From positions 2,895,001-2,959,000 of the forward strand of contig JACCIC010000021.1 of NCBI GenBank assembly GCA_018907035.1: a stretch of 64,000 nucleotides of DNA, written 5' to 3'. This DNA is from Sycobia sp. Sy_11 (lineage: Eukaryota > Arthropoda > Insecta > Hymenoptera > Epichrysomallidae). Positions 27,201-36,165 of this stretch are shown here, in pieces (the stretch's first letter is position 1; each line of letters begins with the position of its first letter). The translations under genes were made by a program, and so were the position numbers. The notes beneath the pieces are model-generated. The model saw only the letters and a program-made list of their open reading frames with translations, had not been told where the DNA came from and ran no database searches.

Positions 27201-28358
27201 TTAATTGAGATTTCGAGAAATTAAGTTTTTCGGTTTAAACCGGACCTCGTTTCAATTCGGTATTTTTACAGCTGATGCCCTTCACCGCCGATATGTATAT
27301 AGATCATCCTATGATAATCGTCTCTAACTCAATCCGTTCACCCCCCCCCCCTCCCGCAGAGGGGCCATACTGGTCTGACACGAGGCCTGGGACTATCTAT
27401 AAGCCCATATACATGTATATGAAAAAGAGGAAAAAACAACCATACTATTTTTATACACTTTTAAAACAAAGGAATTTCTTTAACATTAACTTTTCGTAGT
27501 CTTTTTTAAAGGAATTCTTTCGACGATGTTTGCACTTTGTACTTAACGAATGGACTGTGAAAGGAACATATTTACCGCGTTGCTTACACTCTTTTTTTCC
27601 AACAAAAAGACGGTCGGTGTTGCAGTAGCACACGAGATAAACAATATAAAATAAAATTATCGTTATTGACGCGTCTATTTCGTTTTTTACTTATGCCCGG
27701 CGATATTTCGTACACTGACATTAACTTTTAGTTTACATCTAACTATTTTTAGACGATAATTAAAAATTAAGCTTGCTTTATCAAAGTAATTCTCATCGAT
27801 TGTTAGTTTTTCAACGAGTTTCATGGAATAAAATAAAGCTGGTCCAAGAAAACTCCTTTTTATAGAAGAGACCTATTATTTCGTTAAATAATCTACAACG
27901 ATGCTTTAAAAAAAAAATCACGGTTTTCTCCCAAAAAAAACCCCGATCCTCCCGAAAACCGAAGTTTCACCACAGAGGAGCCCCCCCCCCCTTTCGACGA
28001 CGAGGCCCGTGGCTACGGACCCCTAACCCCCTCCCCCCAAATCCGGTTCAGCCTCACAGACGCGAATCAAAAAAAACAAAAAAAAAAAAAAAAAAAAAAA
28101 ACCACGACGGAGTGCCGGCAAACGTCTCTCCCGTACCTCGTTCTGAAAGAGGGCCTTGAACGCCTCCCTGGGATACCTCGGCGAGCCGTCCCTCCTCAGC
28201 ATCTCCGAGCACTCGACGAGCTTCGCGGTCCTGAGCCGCTCGGCCAGGCACTCGCGCTCCATCGCGCTCATCGCGCCCGGCGCCGACGCCGTGGCCGCGA
28301 GGGCCCGGGCGAGCCGAGGACCGCCCTCCTGACGATGGCTGTCCGGGTTGCCGGCCAT
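109..28358 (-). CDS. Nox5: NADPH oxidase 5 (Nox5-like), 3' part missing
   Basis: Calcium-regulated transmembrane oxidase that passes electrons from NADPH through FAD and two hemes to oxygen, making superoxide. Coding exons join as complement(109..430, 2350..2543, 5254..5442, 6117..6343, 7542..7752, 9454..9604, 10389..10509, 10630..10727, 11689..11800, 11962..12056, 28137..28358). All phases agree, giving 647 complete codons. Seen: canonical EF-hand loops at residues 85-96, 228-239 and 264-275, degenerate ones at 153-164 and 308-319; a first membrane helix near 376-394; heme-ligand histidines H453/H467 and H546/H559 with the family spacing; and the FAD motif [10 protein letters not shown] at 636-645. 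EF hands fused to this core define Nox5 (insect Nox) and separate it from Duox, which adds a peroxidase domain, and from Nox1-4, which lack EF hands. The NADPH-binding half lies beyond the left edge. One intron has a GC donor. The first-exon link across 16 kb is inferred from phase and EF-helix continuity. Confidence 0.95.
431..2349 (-). other. Nox5 intron 10
   Basis: AT-rich intron of 1.9 kb. It holds the C-run polypyrimidine tract of the exon 11 acceptor (about 433-460 on the complement) and a TG repeat at 2317-2340. No coding or RNA gene recognised. Confidence 0.85.
2350..2543 (-). CDS. Nox5: Nox5 coding exon 10 (fourth helix)
   Basis: Residues 476-540. Holds [20 protein letters not shown] followed by a hydrophobic helix and FVRRGGCFE, as in Nox5 relatives. 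The acceptor GCAG is preceded by a C-run polypyrimidine tract; the donor is GTGCGT, with a CA repeat beginning 8 bp past it in sense. Confidence 0.95.
2544..5253 (-). other. Nox5 intron 9
   Basis: AT-rich, 2.7 kb. Contains the compound microsatellite at 4204-4308, short TA runs and a poly-A run near 4901-4920. Nothing coding recognised. Confidence 0.85.
4204..4308. repeat. Compound microsatellite CA-CG-CA-TACA-TA
   Basis: Uninterrupted succession of (CA)n, (CG)n, (CA)n, (TACA)n and (TA)n within about 105 bp of Nox5 intron 9. Confidence 0.95.
5254..5442 (-). CDS. Nox5: Nox5 coding exon 9 (heme-binding helix)
   Basis: Residues 413-475. Reads [17 protein letters not shown] then [15 protein letters not shown]453 and H467, 14 residues apart, are the expected ligands of the inner and outer hemes in the third helix. 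Acceptor ACCAG, donor G followed by GTACGT. Confidence 0.95.
5443..6116 (-). other. Nox5 intron 8
   Basis: 0.67 kb, with a TA repeat at 5573-5620 and a TG repeat at 6064-6096 close to the exon 8 donor. No gene seen. Confidence 0.85.
5573..5620. repeat. TA dinucleotide array
   Basis: 48 bp of pure AT alternation in Nox5 intron 8. Confidence 0.97.
6117..6343 (-). CDS. Nox5: Nox5 coding exon 8 (linker and first membrane helix)
   Basis: Residues 337-412. A basic proline-containing linker ([15 protein letters not shown]) leads into a hydrophobic helix around 376-394, then GYVIVARAC, the conserved run-up to the second helix. Acceptor TTGCAG, donor G followed by GTAAGC; a CA repeat starts about 20 bp past the donor in the sense direction. 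Confidence 0.95.
7055..7100. repeat. CT dinucleotide array
   Basis: About 46 bp, nearly pure, in Nox5 intron 7. Confidence 0.97.
7167..7220. repeat. TA then TG dinucleotide array
   Basis: About 43 bp TA followed by 11 bp TG, in Nox5 intron 7. Confidence 0.96.
7447..7483 (+). repeat. Five G-runs, quadruplex-type motif
   Basis: G-runs of 6, 5, 6, 8 and 3 bases separated by one to three bases on the plus strand, the template strand of Nox5. It lies about 57 bases past the GC splice donor in the sense direction. Confidence 0.85.
7540..7541 (-). promoter_or_regulatory. Nox5: GC-type splice donor of Nox5 intron 7
   Basis: Exon 7 ends AG followed by GCAAGT in sense, the classic strong context for GC-AG introns. 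The only nearby GT (GTCGAG, four bases on) would break the reading phase with exon 8. Confidence 0.88.
7542..7752 (-). CDS. Nox5: Nox5 coding exon 7 (EF-hands 4 and 5)
   Basis: Residues 267-336 plus two bases. Completes the canonical loop [12 protein letters not shown] (264-275) and holds the last loop [12 protein letters not shown] (308-319), which has Arg at position 5 and Ala at position 12. Acceptor CCCCAG. The donor is AG followed by GCAAGT, a GC-type donor; only this choice keeps phase with exon 8 and gives the expected ENLSIS joint. Confidence 0.95.
7753..9453 (-). other. Nox5 intron 6 with TTCGA-rich island
   Basis: 1.7 kb. The part from about 7920 to 8640 is CpG-rich and crowded with TTCGA and TCGAA pentamers; the right part is AT-rich with a TA repeat at 9327-9386. 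Several frames stay open through the island, but none resembles a protein or has a splice context. Confidence 0.8.
9327..9386. repeat. TA dinucleotide array
   Basis: 60 bp, pure, in Nox5 intron 6, about 70 bp from the exon 6 donor. Confidence 0.97.
9454..9604 (-). CDS. Nox5: Nox5 coding exon 6 (EF-hand 3, start of 4)
   Basis: Residues 217-266 plus one base. Canonical loop [12 protein letters not shown] (228-239), then the incoming helix of the next EF hand ([10 protein letters not shown]). The intron cuts through the fourth loop codon Gly267. Acceptor TTCCAG, donor G followed by GTCGGT. Confidence 0.95.
9605..10388 (-). other. Nox5 intron 5
   Basis: 0.78 kb, AT-rich, with short poly-A/T runs. 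No feature beyond splice signals recognised. Confidence 0.8.
10389..10509 (-). CDS. Nox5: Nox5 coding exon 5
   Basis: Residues 176-216, reading [14 protein letters not shown] and on to [11 protein letters not shown]. It corresponds to the short region just before the first EF hand of vertebrate Nox5. Acceptor TTTAG, donor GTAAGG. An 80-bp exon-poor gap (120 bp intron) separates it from exon 4. Confidence 0.9.
10630..10727 (-). CDS. Nox5: Nox5 coding exon 4 (degenerate EF unit)
   Basis: Residues 144-175. The loop [12 protein letters not shown] (153-164) keeps the central Gly and D1 but has Ala at position 5 and Gln at position 12, so calcium binding is unlikely. Acceptor ATTACAG, donor AG followed by GTACGT. 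Confidence 0.9.
10728..11688 (-). other. Nox5 intron 3
   Basis: 0.96 kb, very AT-rich, with three TA arrays (11263-11306, 11490-11538, 11560-11637). No gene seen. Confidence 0.8.
11490..11637. repeat. Two TA dinucleotide arrays
   Basis: Arrays at 11490-11538 and 11560-11637 separated by about 20 bp, in Nox5 intron 3 just past the exon 3 donor in sense. Confidence 0.95.
11689..11800 (-). CDS. Nox5: Nox5 coding exon 3
   Basis: Residues 106-143, reading [20 protein letters not shown] and on to FRAKG. Acceptor TTCCAG, donor GTGAGC. No calcium loop of its own; it joins EF units 1 and 2. A TG/CA repeat lies 30 bp upstream of the acceptor in the sense direction. Confidence 0.9.
11962..12056 (-). 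CDS. Nox5: Nox5 coding exon 2 (EF-hand 1)
   Basis: Residues 75-105 plus two bases. Holds a canonical calcium loop, [12 protein letters not shown] (85-96), with acidic or amide ligands at positions 1, 3, 5 and 12. The acceptor is GCAG; the donor is AC followed by GTAAGG. Confidence 0.92.
13393..13477. repeat. Symmetric TA-CA-TA compound array
   Basis: (TA) for 28 bp, (CA) for about 29 bp, (TA) for 28 bp: nearly mirror-symmetric, in Nox5 intron 1. Confidence 0.95.
13752..13797. repeat. TA dinucleotide array
   Basis: 46 bp in Nox5 intron 1. Confidence 0.97.
14325..14423. repeat. Short tandem repeat of TTATGTATTCGA-type units
   Basis: TTATGTATTCGA-like units recur three times and TGTATTATAAA units twice across about 100 bp of Nox5 intron 1. 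Confidence 0.7.
14860..15360. other. GC/CpG-rich island inside Nox5 intron 1
   Basis: About 500 bp of markedly GC-rich sequence in an AT-rich intron, with a G-run cluster at 15132-15162 on the plus strand. Frames stay open on both strands by composition alone. Could be an internal promoter or enhancer; no core promoter element is convincing. Confidence 0.4.
18992..19032. repeat. CA dinucleotide array
   Basis: About 40 bp in Nox5 intron 1. Confidence 0.97.
20113..20351. mobile_element. Short inverted-repeat element (MITE-like), TA-flanked
   Basis: Ends are TA-CACTGA followed by an A-run on the left and a T-run, CTCAGTG-TA on the right. These form imperfect terminal inverted repeats of about 16 bp bounded by TA, as in Tc1/mariner-type insertions. 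The ~235-bp interior is non-coding and repeats variants of AAGTAAATATT and TTGATTTAAG in both orientations. Its transposase source is unknown. Confidence 0.6.
20702..20745. repeat. TA dinucleotide array
   Basis: 44 bp in a CpG-rich part of Nox5 intron 1; a second TA array of 35 bp lies at 21165-21199. Confidence 0.96.
28137..28358 (-). CDS. Nox5: Nox5 coding exon 1 (N-terminus)
   Basis: Residues 1-74. The start ATG (28358-28356) is the first ATG after an in-frame TGA at 28445-28443 and has A at -3 and G at +4. The exon ends in frame at GAG followed by a GTACGG donor. The N-terminal part is Ala/Arg-rich; the C-terminal part ([10 protein letters not shown]) runs directly into the helix before the first EF loop of exon 2, which supports the join. 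A missed small phase-0 exon inside the 16-kb intron cannot be excluded. Confidence 0.78.
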
Positions 28359-28484
28359 GCTTCGCGCGACTCCGCCCCTCCCAAGGCCGGACGGCGGAGC
28401 TGCCGCTTCTTCTCCGAAGCCCGGCGATCCGATCGGGCGCGCTCAACGCACCGCCATGGTTCTTGGTCGCCGCTACGGCCCGCG
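28359..28484 (-). other. Nox5: Probable Nox5 5'UTR segment with upstream splice acceptor
   Basis: Upstream of the start codon in the sense direction, a long T/C-rich tract (complement of about 28485-28540) runs into CGACAG at 28490-28485. This is a good acceptor candidate, implying a separate non-coding first exon farther right. The alternative is a transcription start inside this GC-rich stretch. Inference from consensus only. Confidence 0.4.
28443..28457 (-). promoter_or_regulatory. Four-codon upstream ORF in Nox5 leader
   Basis: ATG at 28457-28455 with A at -3 and G at +4, followed by GCG GTG CGT and TGA. It is in frame with, and 99 bases upstream of, the Nox5 start. If included in the mRNA, it could lower Nox5 translation or force reinitiation. 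Confidence 0.45.
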
Positions 28485-29318
28485 CTGTCGACGAGCAGAG
28501 GTGGGGGTGGGGGGCGAACAAAAGAGAAACAAAAACAATAAACAAGAAAAAAGAAGAGAACGAACGATAATCCGCCGCACTGACTTTATTTCGGTATTGT
28601 TTGATAAACACTGGATGCGATTCGCGTCTATGAGACGGAGAAAGCGATAGCGAGAGAGAGAGAGAGAGAGAGAGAGCGGGCGCGCACGCTCTTGGCGAAA
28701 ACTTCTGATGAATGGACCGACGACGACGGCGACGAAGACGACGAGGCGCGCGGGATACGTCCGTCGCCGGCGCGCGTGTAATGCGTATCCGATGCTCGCG
28801 TTACCGCGCGTGTGGGGGGATAGAAGCCGCGCGCGCGTGCGGGGGGACCTTTCACTTTTCGTGTAGACAGAGCGCCTATAATATAACTTTTCGGCCGGTT
28901 CACAGCTCTTTTATCTATATATGGAAGCGGATGGGGATCTTCTTTTTACTAATCCGTTTGTGTGTGCGCGCGCGTGTGTTTTTTTATTGTTAATGCCTGC
29001 TGCTACACACCGGTCCAGTAATAAGCCCCGGACGGGTTTGCGGTTCGGATGTGGACAGCAGGCTATCGTATAATGAGCTGGATGAGAGGACATGTGTATA
29101 AAAGCCGTGTCGCGAATAATATTGAGCGACGCGTTTTCTAGAAGATAAATGTTCTTATGAATACGTATGCGAGTGTTTATTTTGTTATCCTAGATGTAGG
29201 GAATAGGGATTGAATTATTTTATTTTCACATATACATCTAGTAGGACCTAGAATAAGTTCTCGCTGTTTTTTTTTTACAAAATAAAAGGTTTTTTATAAC
29301 ATAAGGCATAAAAATATT
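28485..29318. other. Nox5 upstream region, CpG-rich
   Basis: Probably contains Nox5 promoter/leader sequence. GC- and CpG-rich up to about 28870, with a GA repeat at 28650-28676 and a GT/GC run at 28959-28980. A plus-strand TATAAAAG at about 29096 has no recognisable gene behind it. No firm transcription start can be assigned. Confidence 0.5.
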
Positions 29319-30095
29319 TCATTCAAAGTATTGCCCATCACAAGAGATCATTTTCTCCCATCTTTCCGGCAGTATATGTATTTCACGTTCAACAATTGAC
29401 GTGTCTTTTGTTGTTATCTAAGAATTAATCCACTTTGAGTAGGCACAGGTCGGAAAGGGCTCTGTCAGGTGAATATGGCGGTTGGGGTAGGAAACCCATT
29501 GACGCGTTTCCAGGCAGGTTTTCACGGTTTTTGCAACGTGAGGCCGAGCGTTGTCCTGTAACGTAATCACTTTCGTCGCGTCTCTGCTTAAATTAAAGTC
29601 AACAGCGACACCCCACGATAGTCTCATTCGGCTTTAGCAGCTCTGAATAAATTCTACCCTGCTGATACCACCAAATACATAGTAGAAGCTTCGAGCCATG
29701 AATATTTGGTTTTGCGTACGATGTTGATGAATGGCCGAGATAAGCCCACGATTTTCTACGCTTTCGATTATTATAATGTATCCACTTTTTACCGACAGTT
29801 ATGATGCGTTACAAAAGACCTTTTCTTTTCTGTCGTTGAAGCAGTGATTCGCACGTGGTAGAATGCCTTCCGACATCCACCAAATGTCCTTTCATCTGAA
29901 TCATTTCGAATACTTTTATACGTTTAATAGTTGATTCATCTATTTGTAATATTTAAGTTCTGCTAGCATCTACATCGGTCTTGATCGAGTAATTCTGCCA
30001 AGTCTTTATTTTTAATTTTTTTTTTCAAATAATTATTGTCGATACATCAAAATCTCGGAAGTCTCTGCATGTCGTATTCGACAGAGTATTGTCAA
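29319..30095 (-). pseudogene. Decayed mariner-type transposase
   Basis: Fragments in different minus-strand frames match a mariner transposase in order: FRDFDV and LAELLDQDRC near the N-terminus, LLQRQKRKG and KKWIHYNNRKRRKSW, then KPNIHGSKLLLCIWW and IYSELLKPNETI, then LQDNARPHVAKTVKTCLE, and finally LPERWEKMISCDGQYFE with a TGA at 29321-29319. Multiple stops and frameshifts separate them. The first catalytic Asp region (TGDEKW in relatives) reads TVGKKW and the third Asp block is lost, so it is inactive. A possible left terminal repeat lies near 29248-29270; no matching right end was found. Confidence 0.85.
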
Positions 30096-30776
30096 CATGA
30101 GTTTCAACAAGAATTATATGTGCTTTCCCTGTAAATTTCTTTTAAAGAAATGCAATAAAATTCCCCGTAAATACAGTTTGATTGTCCTAAAAGTAAACAG
30201 TTCTAGAGCTAATAAAAAATTAATTTGATTATACTAAAGTGAACTTGCATGTTTGCATGTTTGTTACTATCCAAAAATAAGTATATATTTATGAAGTATA
30301 TAAAAAGCACCCACAAAACATATATAGGCAGTTATAATTCACAAGCTGTTTTTGTTTTAGATTTATACGGTTGTGTATATAATTATGTGATAAGTATCAA
30401 TTGTTGAAGGTCTTATTAATTATAGTATATGAAAATTGCTAAACTATGTTCTCACTATTTATTCATAGCTAGTTCTAGCAGGGGATTTCAACATATACAA
30501 AAAATCGCGAACCAATATGTAGAACCAATATGACAGTGACTTCTTTTGAGTGATAAAATGTTTAATTTTGTGACAAAATAATCATTATCCGTGCTCACCG
30601 CCAGAAGAATTTTACTCGGCATTATGGAGGCTCGTTGTGATTTGAAGCCAAAAGTCGCTGGGCGTCACGTTTCCATCTACGAAATGCGGCTGTTCCAGCA
30701 GAAAAAAGGAAGGGTTTTTCTTCATTTCATCGTAATGGGCGATGAAAAATGGGATCGTTAAGCAACCTAGAGAGAG

Positions 30777-30816
<40 letters not shown>

Positions 30817-32818
30817 GATTATCGTACACTACTGAAACCCAATGAAATTACCATTGGGGCACGGTATCGGACTCCATTGATGCAATCGAAACGAGCACTG
30901 GGCGAAAAATGATCAAAATAATAGTAGAGGCACGGAAAAATGATTCTACTGCACGGCAATTCTCGACCTCTCTCTCGACCATTTTCCAAATATCGCGCTG
31001 TTTGTTCATTACTTGTTCCGTGCAATGACAACTAGACCGACTAATTAGTATTTTAGCTCGTACAAAGACGTGAAAGGATGACTTGATTTTTGGATAGCCT
31101 CAAAAGACAAGCATCTCCAACGTTAAGGTAGTCAATTTACGTACCGGAAAGCTGGTATAAAGCTGCAGCTAGCGATGGGCAATACTTTGAATGATTTATT
31201 TGCAAATGCTTTTTCACATTTAAGCTGCATTTTCATCGAAGAGCCCCGAAATAATAGTTGCCCAACGTATATAACGTAATTGTACGTCACATTCGAATCG
31301 GAAGGGCGAGGCTGCGTACAAAAATCAATTGGGTATTTTCGTTTCATTGCCTTCACGCGCGAATTGTACACAATCGAATCTCGCCTTAATTTGACCAAAG
31401 CCTCTCGGCATCGAAATCGAGAAAAGGAGACTTTCGCGCAGCTTCCATAAAACGCCGACGACGAGCGGCGGCGTTTAGTTGTACAAACAGGCAAAGCGAT
31501 TTGTTCTATTTTTCAGAGGCTCGTCTACATTAGGTACGTCGCGTCGCGTCAAAATTTCTGGTCGGCTTCACGATATCTTCATCCGTTAAATTGCTCAGGT
31601 GATTCGCCGACAGACATTGCCATATATATATATATATATGTGTGTGTGTAGTTCAAAAATGTACTATATAAATTGACCTTTACATATTATAGTTTTTTCT
31701 TTCCAATTCCAATGCTCTACGTTGTACGATCGTCTCAGGGACACGTTGCGTGTGTCCATATTATAAATATACTTAATAACCTTTCGTATGGGCGAAAATA
31801 CCGATTATTCAAATGCAACAGAGATCTAGTAAATTTGAGCAACGATAAATTTCACGGAACATAAATTAGAAATGAAATGAAGATATATTGGAAGTTAAGT
31901 GTGCAACTGATGAATTAAGAAAAAATCAAAAAACATTCCTTGACGTGTGATGATATTCGAGTATTTTTATCCCCACAATTAGAGATGAATTTAGAAATGG
32001 ATTAACTCCCGAATCACGAATCCATCGTATATCAATTTAAAAATATAAAAACTTATTTTTGGAATTCTTAGTTGAATAACTTATAATTAGTATGCGATCA
32101 ATGCACATATTTAATATTTATTTTCTTCATTTTTTTTTTCAAACGTTTTTCAGGATTGTGCAAAATGTAAATTTGGTTGAATGTCATCTAGTGTAGTCAC
32201 AAAAGTCTTCTTTTTATTCATATATTAGATGAAATTAAAAAAATATATACATATTCGGTCGGTTATTTTAATTAATTCTCCATGGCATTAAAACTCCGAA
32301 AACCAAAAATAAGCTCAATGCGAGTTGCTGTATTTTGAATATTTTAGAAAATTTAGCAATACATTCGAGGGCTTTATGTAAATTGTTCTTAAAGAATGGC
32401 GATATTGATCGAATGAAGTTCGAAATTCAATTAAATAATTATTCTGTTTATTATCATTCTTAGTAGTAGTGTAGAACATTTATCCTAAAATTTCTTAATA
32501 ATTTAACGACAATTTCTCTAAAAAGATGTTTACTAATGTATGTACTTAAATTATTATCTTTTATAAAGATATAGTAATGTGTTTATTCAGTTCAGGGACA
32601 TTAGAAATATAATATATACAATTTAATTAAACGGAAGCATACTATAATTGTAATTAAAACAGTACAAATTCTTGGAAACGGGATAGTGTTAGGTTTGAAA
32701 ACTTTATAGAGTCCATTTCGAAGGTAATCAGAGTCACCTCGCTCAATCTGAATCAGGTTCGTCATCCATTTATGATAGTCTCTACTCATATGATAAATTA
32801 TTTATTCATTCTTTCGCT

Positions 32819-32889
<71 letters not shown>

Positions 32890-33058
32890 TATGTATGTAG
32901 ACTTTTACATTTGAATTTTGGACCGGAGAATTTCGAATATAGGTGCTCGAATCACCTTGAAACTAGAGCGTTCTATAGACAAATGCTTCCCACCCAAAAA
33001 TATAATAATGTATTTGCATTTAACCCAAAACTCTCTTTTTATTTTATATAATAATAAT

Positions 33059-33089
<31 letters not shown>

Positions 33090-33370
33090 TCATAATAATA
33101 ATAGAGTAATTATTTATAAAACACAATATTAATATAATGTAGTGCCCAGTGGCGCAACAGCTCCGACGATTTTTTAATCTTTTGACAAATTCTTCTGTTC
33201 TGAAAATGCTCCACATACAGTTTTAGATGTTCCTTTTTATATTTTAAATCACGGCTCTAAACGAGAAAAATTATATATTGATCTTCAAATTAACGAATGC
33301 TCTCGATAGAAGGCGTCTCTATCAGAGCAGAAAGAGAGAGAGAGAGAGAGAGAGAGAGTGTGTGTGTACA
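30096..33370. other. Intergenic, AT-rich
   Basis: No gene recognised. Contains GA repeats (30769-30812, 33331-33358), a 65-bp CA repeat (32821-32885) and an AAT-type run (33048-33104). The minus-strand open frame at 31132-31494 has no recognisable protein features. Confidence 0.7.
32821..32885. repeat. CA dinucleotide array
   Basis: About 65 bp, uninterrupted, intergenic; the longest CA tract in the window. Confidence 0.97.
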
Positions 33371-33670
33371 TTACAGAATAGGGGGTGTCCCGACACCTCG
33401 ACACCCTTGCTTGTTGCGCCCCCGGTAGCGGCCTACGCCAAAACAATCGCTGCCCGCGACAATCGTTCGCGAATCGACAGTACGCCCTCGCTCGAAATCG
33501 CTGCTCAGCGGCCTCGTATTGCGCGCTACGCCGCGATTCGGCGATAATTGTAGTACAATTCGAAGATCGATCGCGGGAGCTTTACGCACGGACATGGACA
33601 CGCCCCCGTCCACAAGGAGCGCGCGTCGCTCGCGTCCTTGAATTTGGCGTATAGGCGCAAAGTCGAGCAG
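33371..33670. other. CpG-rich island between microsatellites
   Basis: About 290 bp of CpG-rich sequence between a GA/GT repeat on the left and a TA repeat on the right. Starts with a small inverted repeat (GGTGTC at 33384-33389, GACACC at 33392-33397). No coding support; possible regulatory element. Confidence 0.35.
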
Positions 33671-33678
33671 TACACGAC

Positions 33679-33683
<5 letters not shown>

Positions 33684-33731
<48 letters not shown>

Positions 33732-33832
33732 CATAGGTGCTGGCATCGTTGACGAATTTGGGTCCGCTGACCTTTTACCTTCTCCTCCCCCCCCCTTTAT
33801 TTCCGTTCCATCAATCTGTGATCCATGCGTGT

Positions 33833-33891
<59 letters not shown>
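33684..33891. repeat. Pair of TA arrays
   Basis: 33684-33727 and 33836-33891, separated by about 110 bp of mixed sequence. Confidence 0.95.
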
Positions 33892-33894
<3 letters not shown>

Positions 33895-36122
33895 AGCATT
33901 CCTATGGCGATCGAGATGGACGAGTATAGTATTACATCAGGCGTCTTTTAAATTGATGAGACTCTCGCGTCGGTATATATACACTCACGCACACATATAT
34001 ATAGTGATTGAACGTCGTGGTAAATTAATTTGAAAGATTTTTCTTATTTTCTCCATTGGAAAATGAAAGAGTTTGGAAGAATTTTTTTTTTTTGGTTTTT
34101 GGAAAGCGAAGGCGTATAATAATTTCATTAAATATGTATATTTTGCACGGAACGATCGTCGAATGTTGAGGATACAATTTGTCCTAACACAAAAACATAA
34201 TCACAACCGAGGCTATGAGTATCAGAAAGACACGAAGAAATTCTTCTTTTTTTTTTTATTACATTAGCACAATTGGCAAATGTATTAGAGTGTATGAATT
34301 ACGAGGCTTCTTTAAAGTTGCTATACTTACGAGCCTGATATGTAATTACGGAACTATATATTCAATCATTAATAATTTCGCTCTCGCCCAAGGGCCAATT
34401 CGATCCTTCGTCGTCGACGTCATTACACGCAGTCCATCTATGTAATCCAAAACGCGGTCAAAATGAATGAGTAAATATTTAAAAAAACGAAAAAAAAGAA
34501 TTCTTTCTCTTTTTCTTCTTCTCGTTCTTTCGATTCGTTATTAAGCCAATAACACAGCCTGCAATTTATTTTTTACCCTCGTCGATCGCGCCATTAACGG
34601 ATTTTATCTCCTCGGATCTTCCGCAAGAGCATTAATCATGCGCGCATTATACGCTCTGGGCGCGCGAGTCTAGAAACATTGACATTACATTGTTTCCTTC
34701 GGACAACGTGGTAGTAACTCGTGACCTTAGTCGATTAATAAAAAGAGACCAGCCGAGTCCCATATTTTGGCTCTCTCAACCTCCCCTTTGTTCCATCGAA
34801 ATTAGTTCTTTTCCCCAAGGAATGAAAAAAAAAAACAAAAAAAAAAAAAAAAAACAAAAAATACAGATCAATCTTCCGATCCGATTGTTAATCGTAATGT
34901 GTTTTCTACACTTGCAGTATTAGCAGCGCCGGTTTAACATATCGATAAAGGAGGATTGGCATTTTGTTTGAGACACAGAATGCTTTAGTTTAGCATTATA
35001 AAAAAAAATATCATTGATGTGTATTATTCGTGTCGTTAATTCCTATTAAAAATTCGTATACGCGTATAATAGAAATGATTAAGACAGTCAACAATGCGTA
35101 TAGTATACTCCTTTATTTTACGAAGGCTTCGGCATTTTTTAAAGAAATCATCGGAATCATTTGTAATTTGGACTATTTGGAGATTAACCATACAATCTGT
35201 ACCCGATTCGTTGTGAAAAGTAAATATTACGTATGGTTCCAACGTGTCTTTTTACATTAAATTACCATCCCAATATTGTCAGTTTAATATGTTCTCCAAC
35301 GAATTTTCGCCTGATTCATTACAGTAGTATTAGTTGGATTTGGTTTATTTAGATGAAAAAAAAAACAGAACAATTGAAAATAAAATTGAAAAGTCTTTTC
35401 GAGCCTTCAAGGTAGTGTTGAAATTTCCAGAAATTCATTTTCTCGACGATATCGTAACAAAACTATGTTAATATGTGTCGTAGGCACAAAAAATCAATTG
35501 ATATTTCAATTACTTTGCACATCACTGATTTTATACTGCCTCAGGGATACTCTCGTTGGTCAATCCTTTCGCCTGTTATTTCATTAATTACGCGTTATTT
35601 AACGTAACGTCAATTTGTATTTTTACGCATGAAGCCCTGCTCGACAAGCGCGGTCGCCATCACGAAGCTAAGCATTGCTAAGCATTCCCAAATGTTGGAC
35701 AGCGTATGTGACTTCAAAAATTCAGAACGATCTGCCATATCAACGGGATTTTTTGTCGAAATATTTAATCATTCTGCGAAAAGAAAAATTACGCTGTTAG
35801 ACTTTACCGGTATACTTGGTCAAAAAACTGCTAAACGTGCCAAATCAGAATGCTTAGTAAAATCTGTCAAGATTTATAAATATTTGACAGTATTAGGCAA
35901 AAATTTGGCAACGTTTTGCAGTATCGTATAGGTTAGTCTCGCAAATATTATTATTTTTTTTTTATTCCATTCGTTTGTGTTGAACGCTGCCAGACTAGCC
36001 AAATCCATTACAAAGTTTACCAAAAATTGAAGAAACTTTTCCAGATCTCGTCAAACTGTAATAAAGATTATGAGATCCAAGTATCCTAATTTGATAGATT
36101 TTCATTCCCATCAGATCTTAAA

Positions 36123-36165
<43 letters not shown>

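Larger units (their letters stand above)
12057..28136 (-). other. Nox5 intron 1, 16.1 kb
   Basis: Very long first coding intron. Mostly AT-rich with scattered poly-A/T and microsatellites. CpG-rich patches stand out at about 12900-13170, 14860-15360, 18510-18600, 20560-21260 and 24250-24520. It also holds a TA-flanked inverted-repeat element at 20113-20351 and G-run clusters at 15132-15162, 16269-16292 and 16982-17007. No open frame in it resembles a known protein. First introns of this size often carry enhancers; that is inference. Confidence 0.75.

Noticed and set aside
28054..28611. 185-codon minus-strand frame over Nox5 exon 1
   Set aside because: Out of frame with the Nox5 EF-hand continuation; Arg/Gly-rich shadow.
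31132..31494. 120-codon minus-strand frame
   Set aside because: No homology or motif recognised, no splice or promoter context; probably chance.
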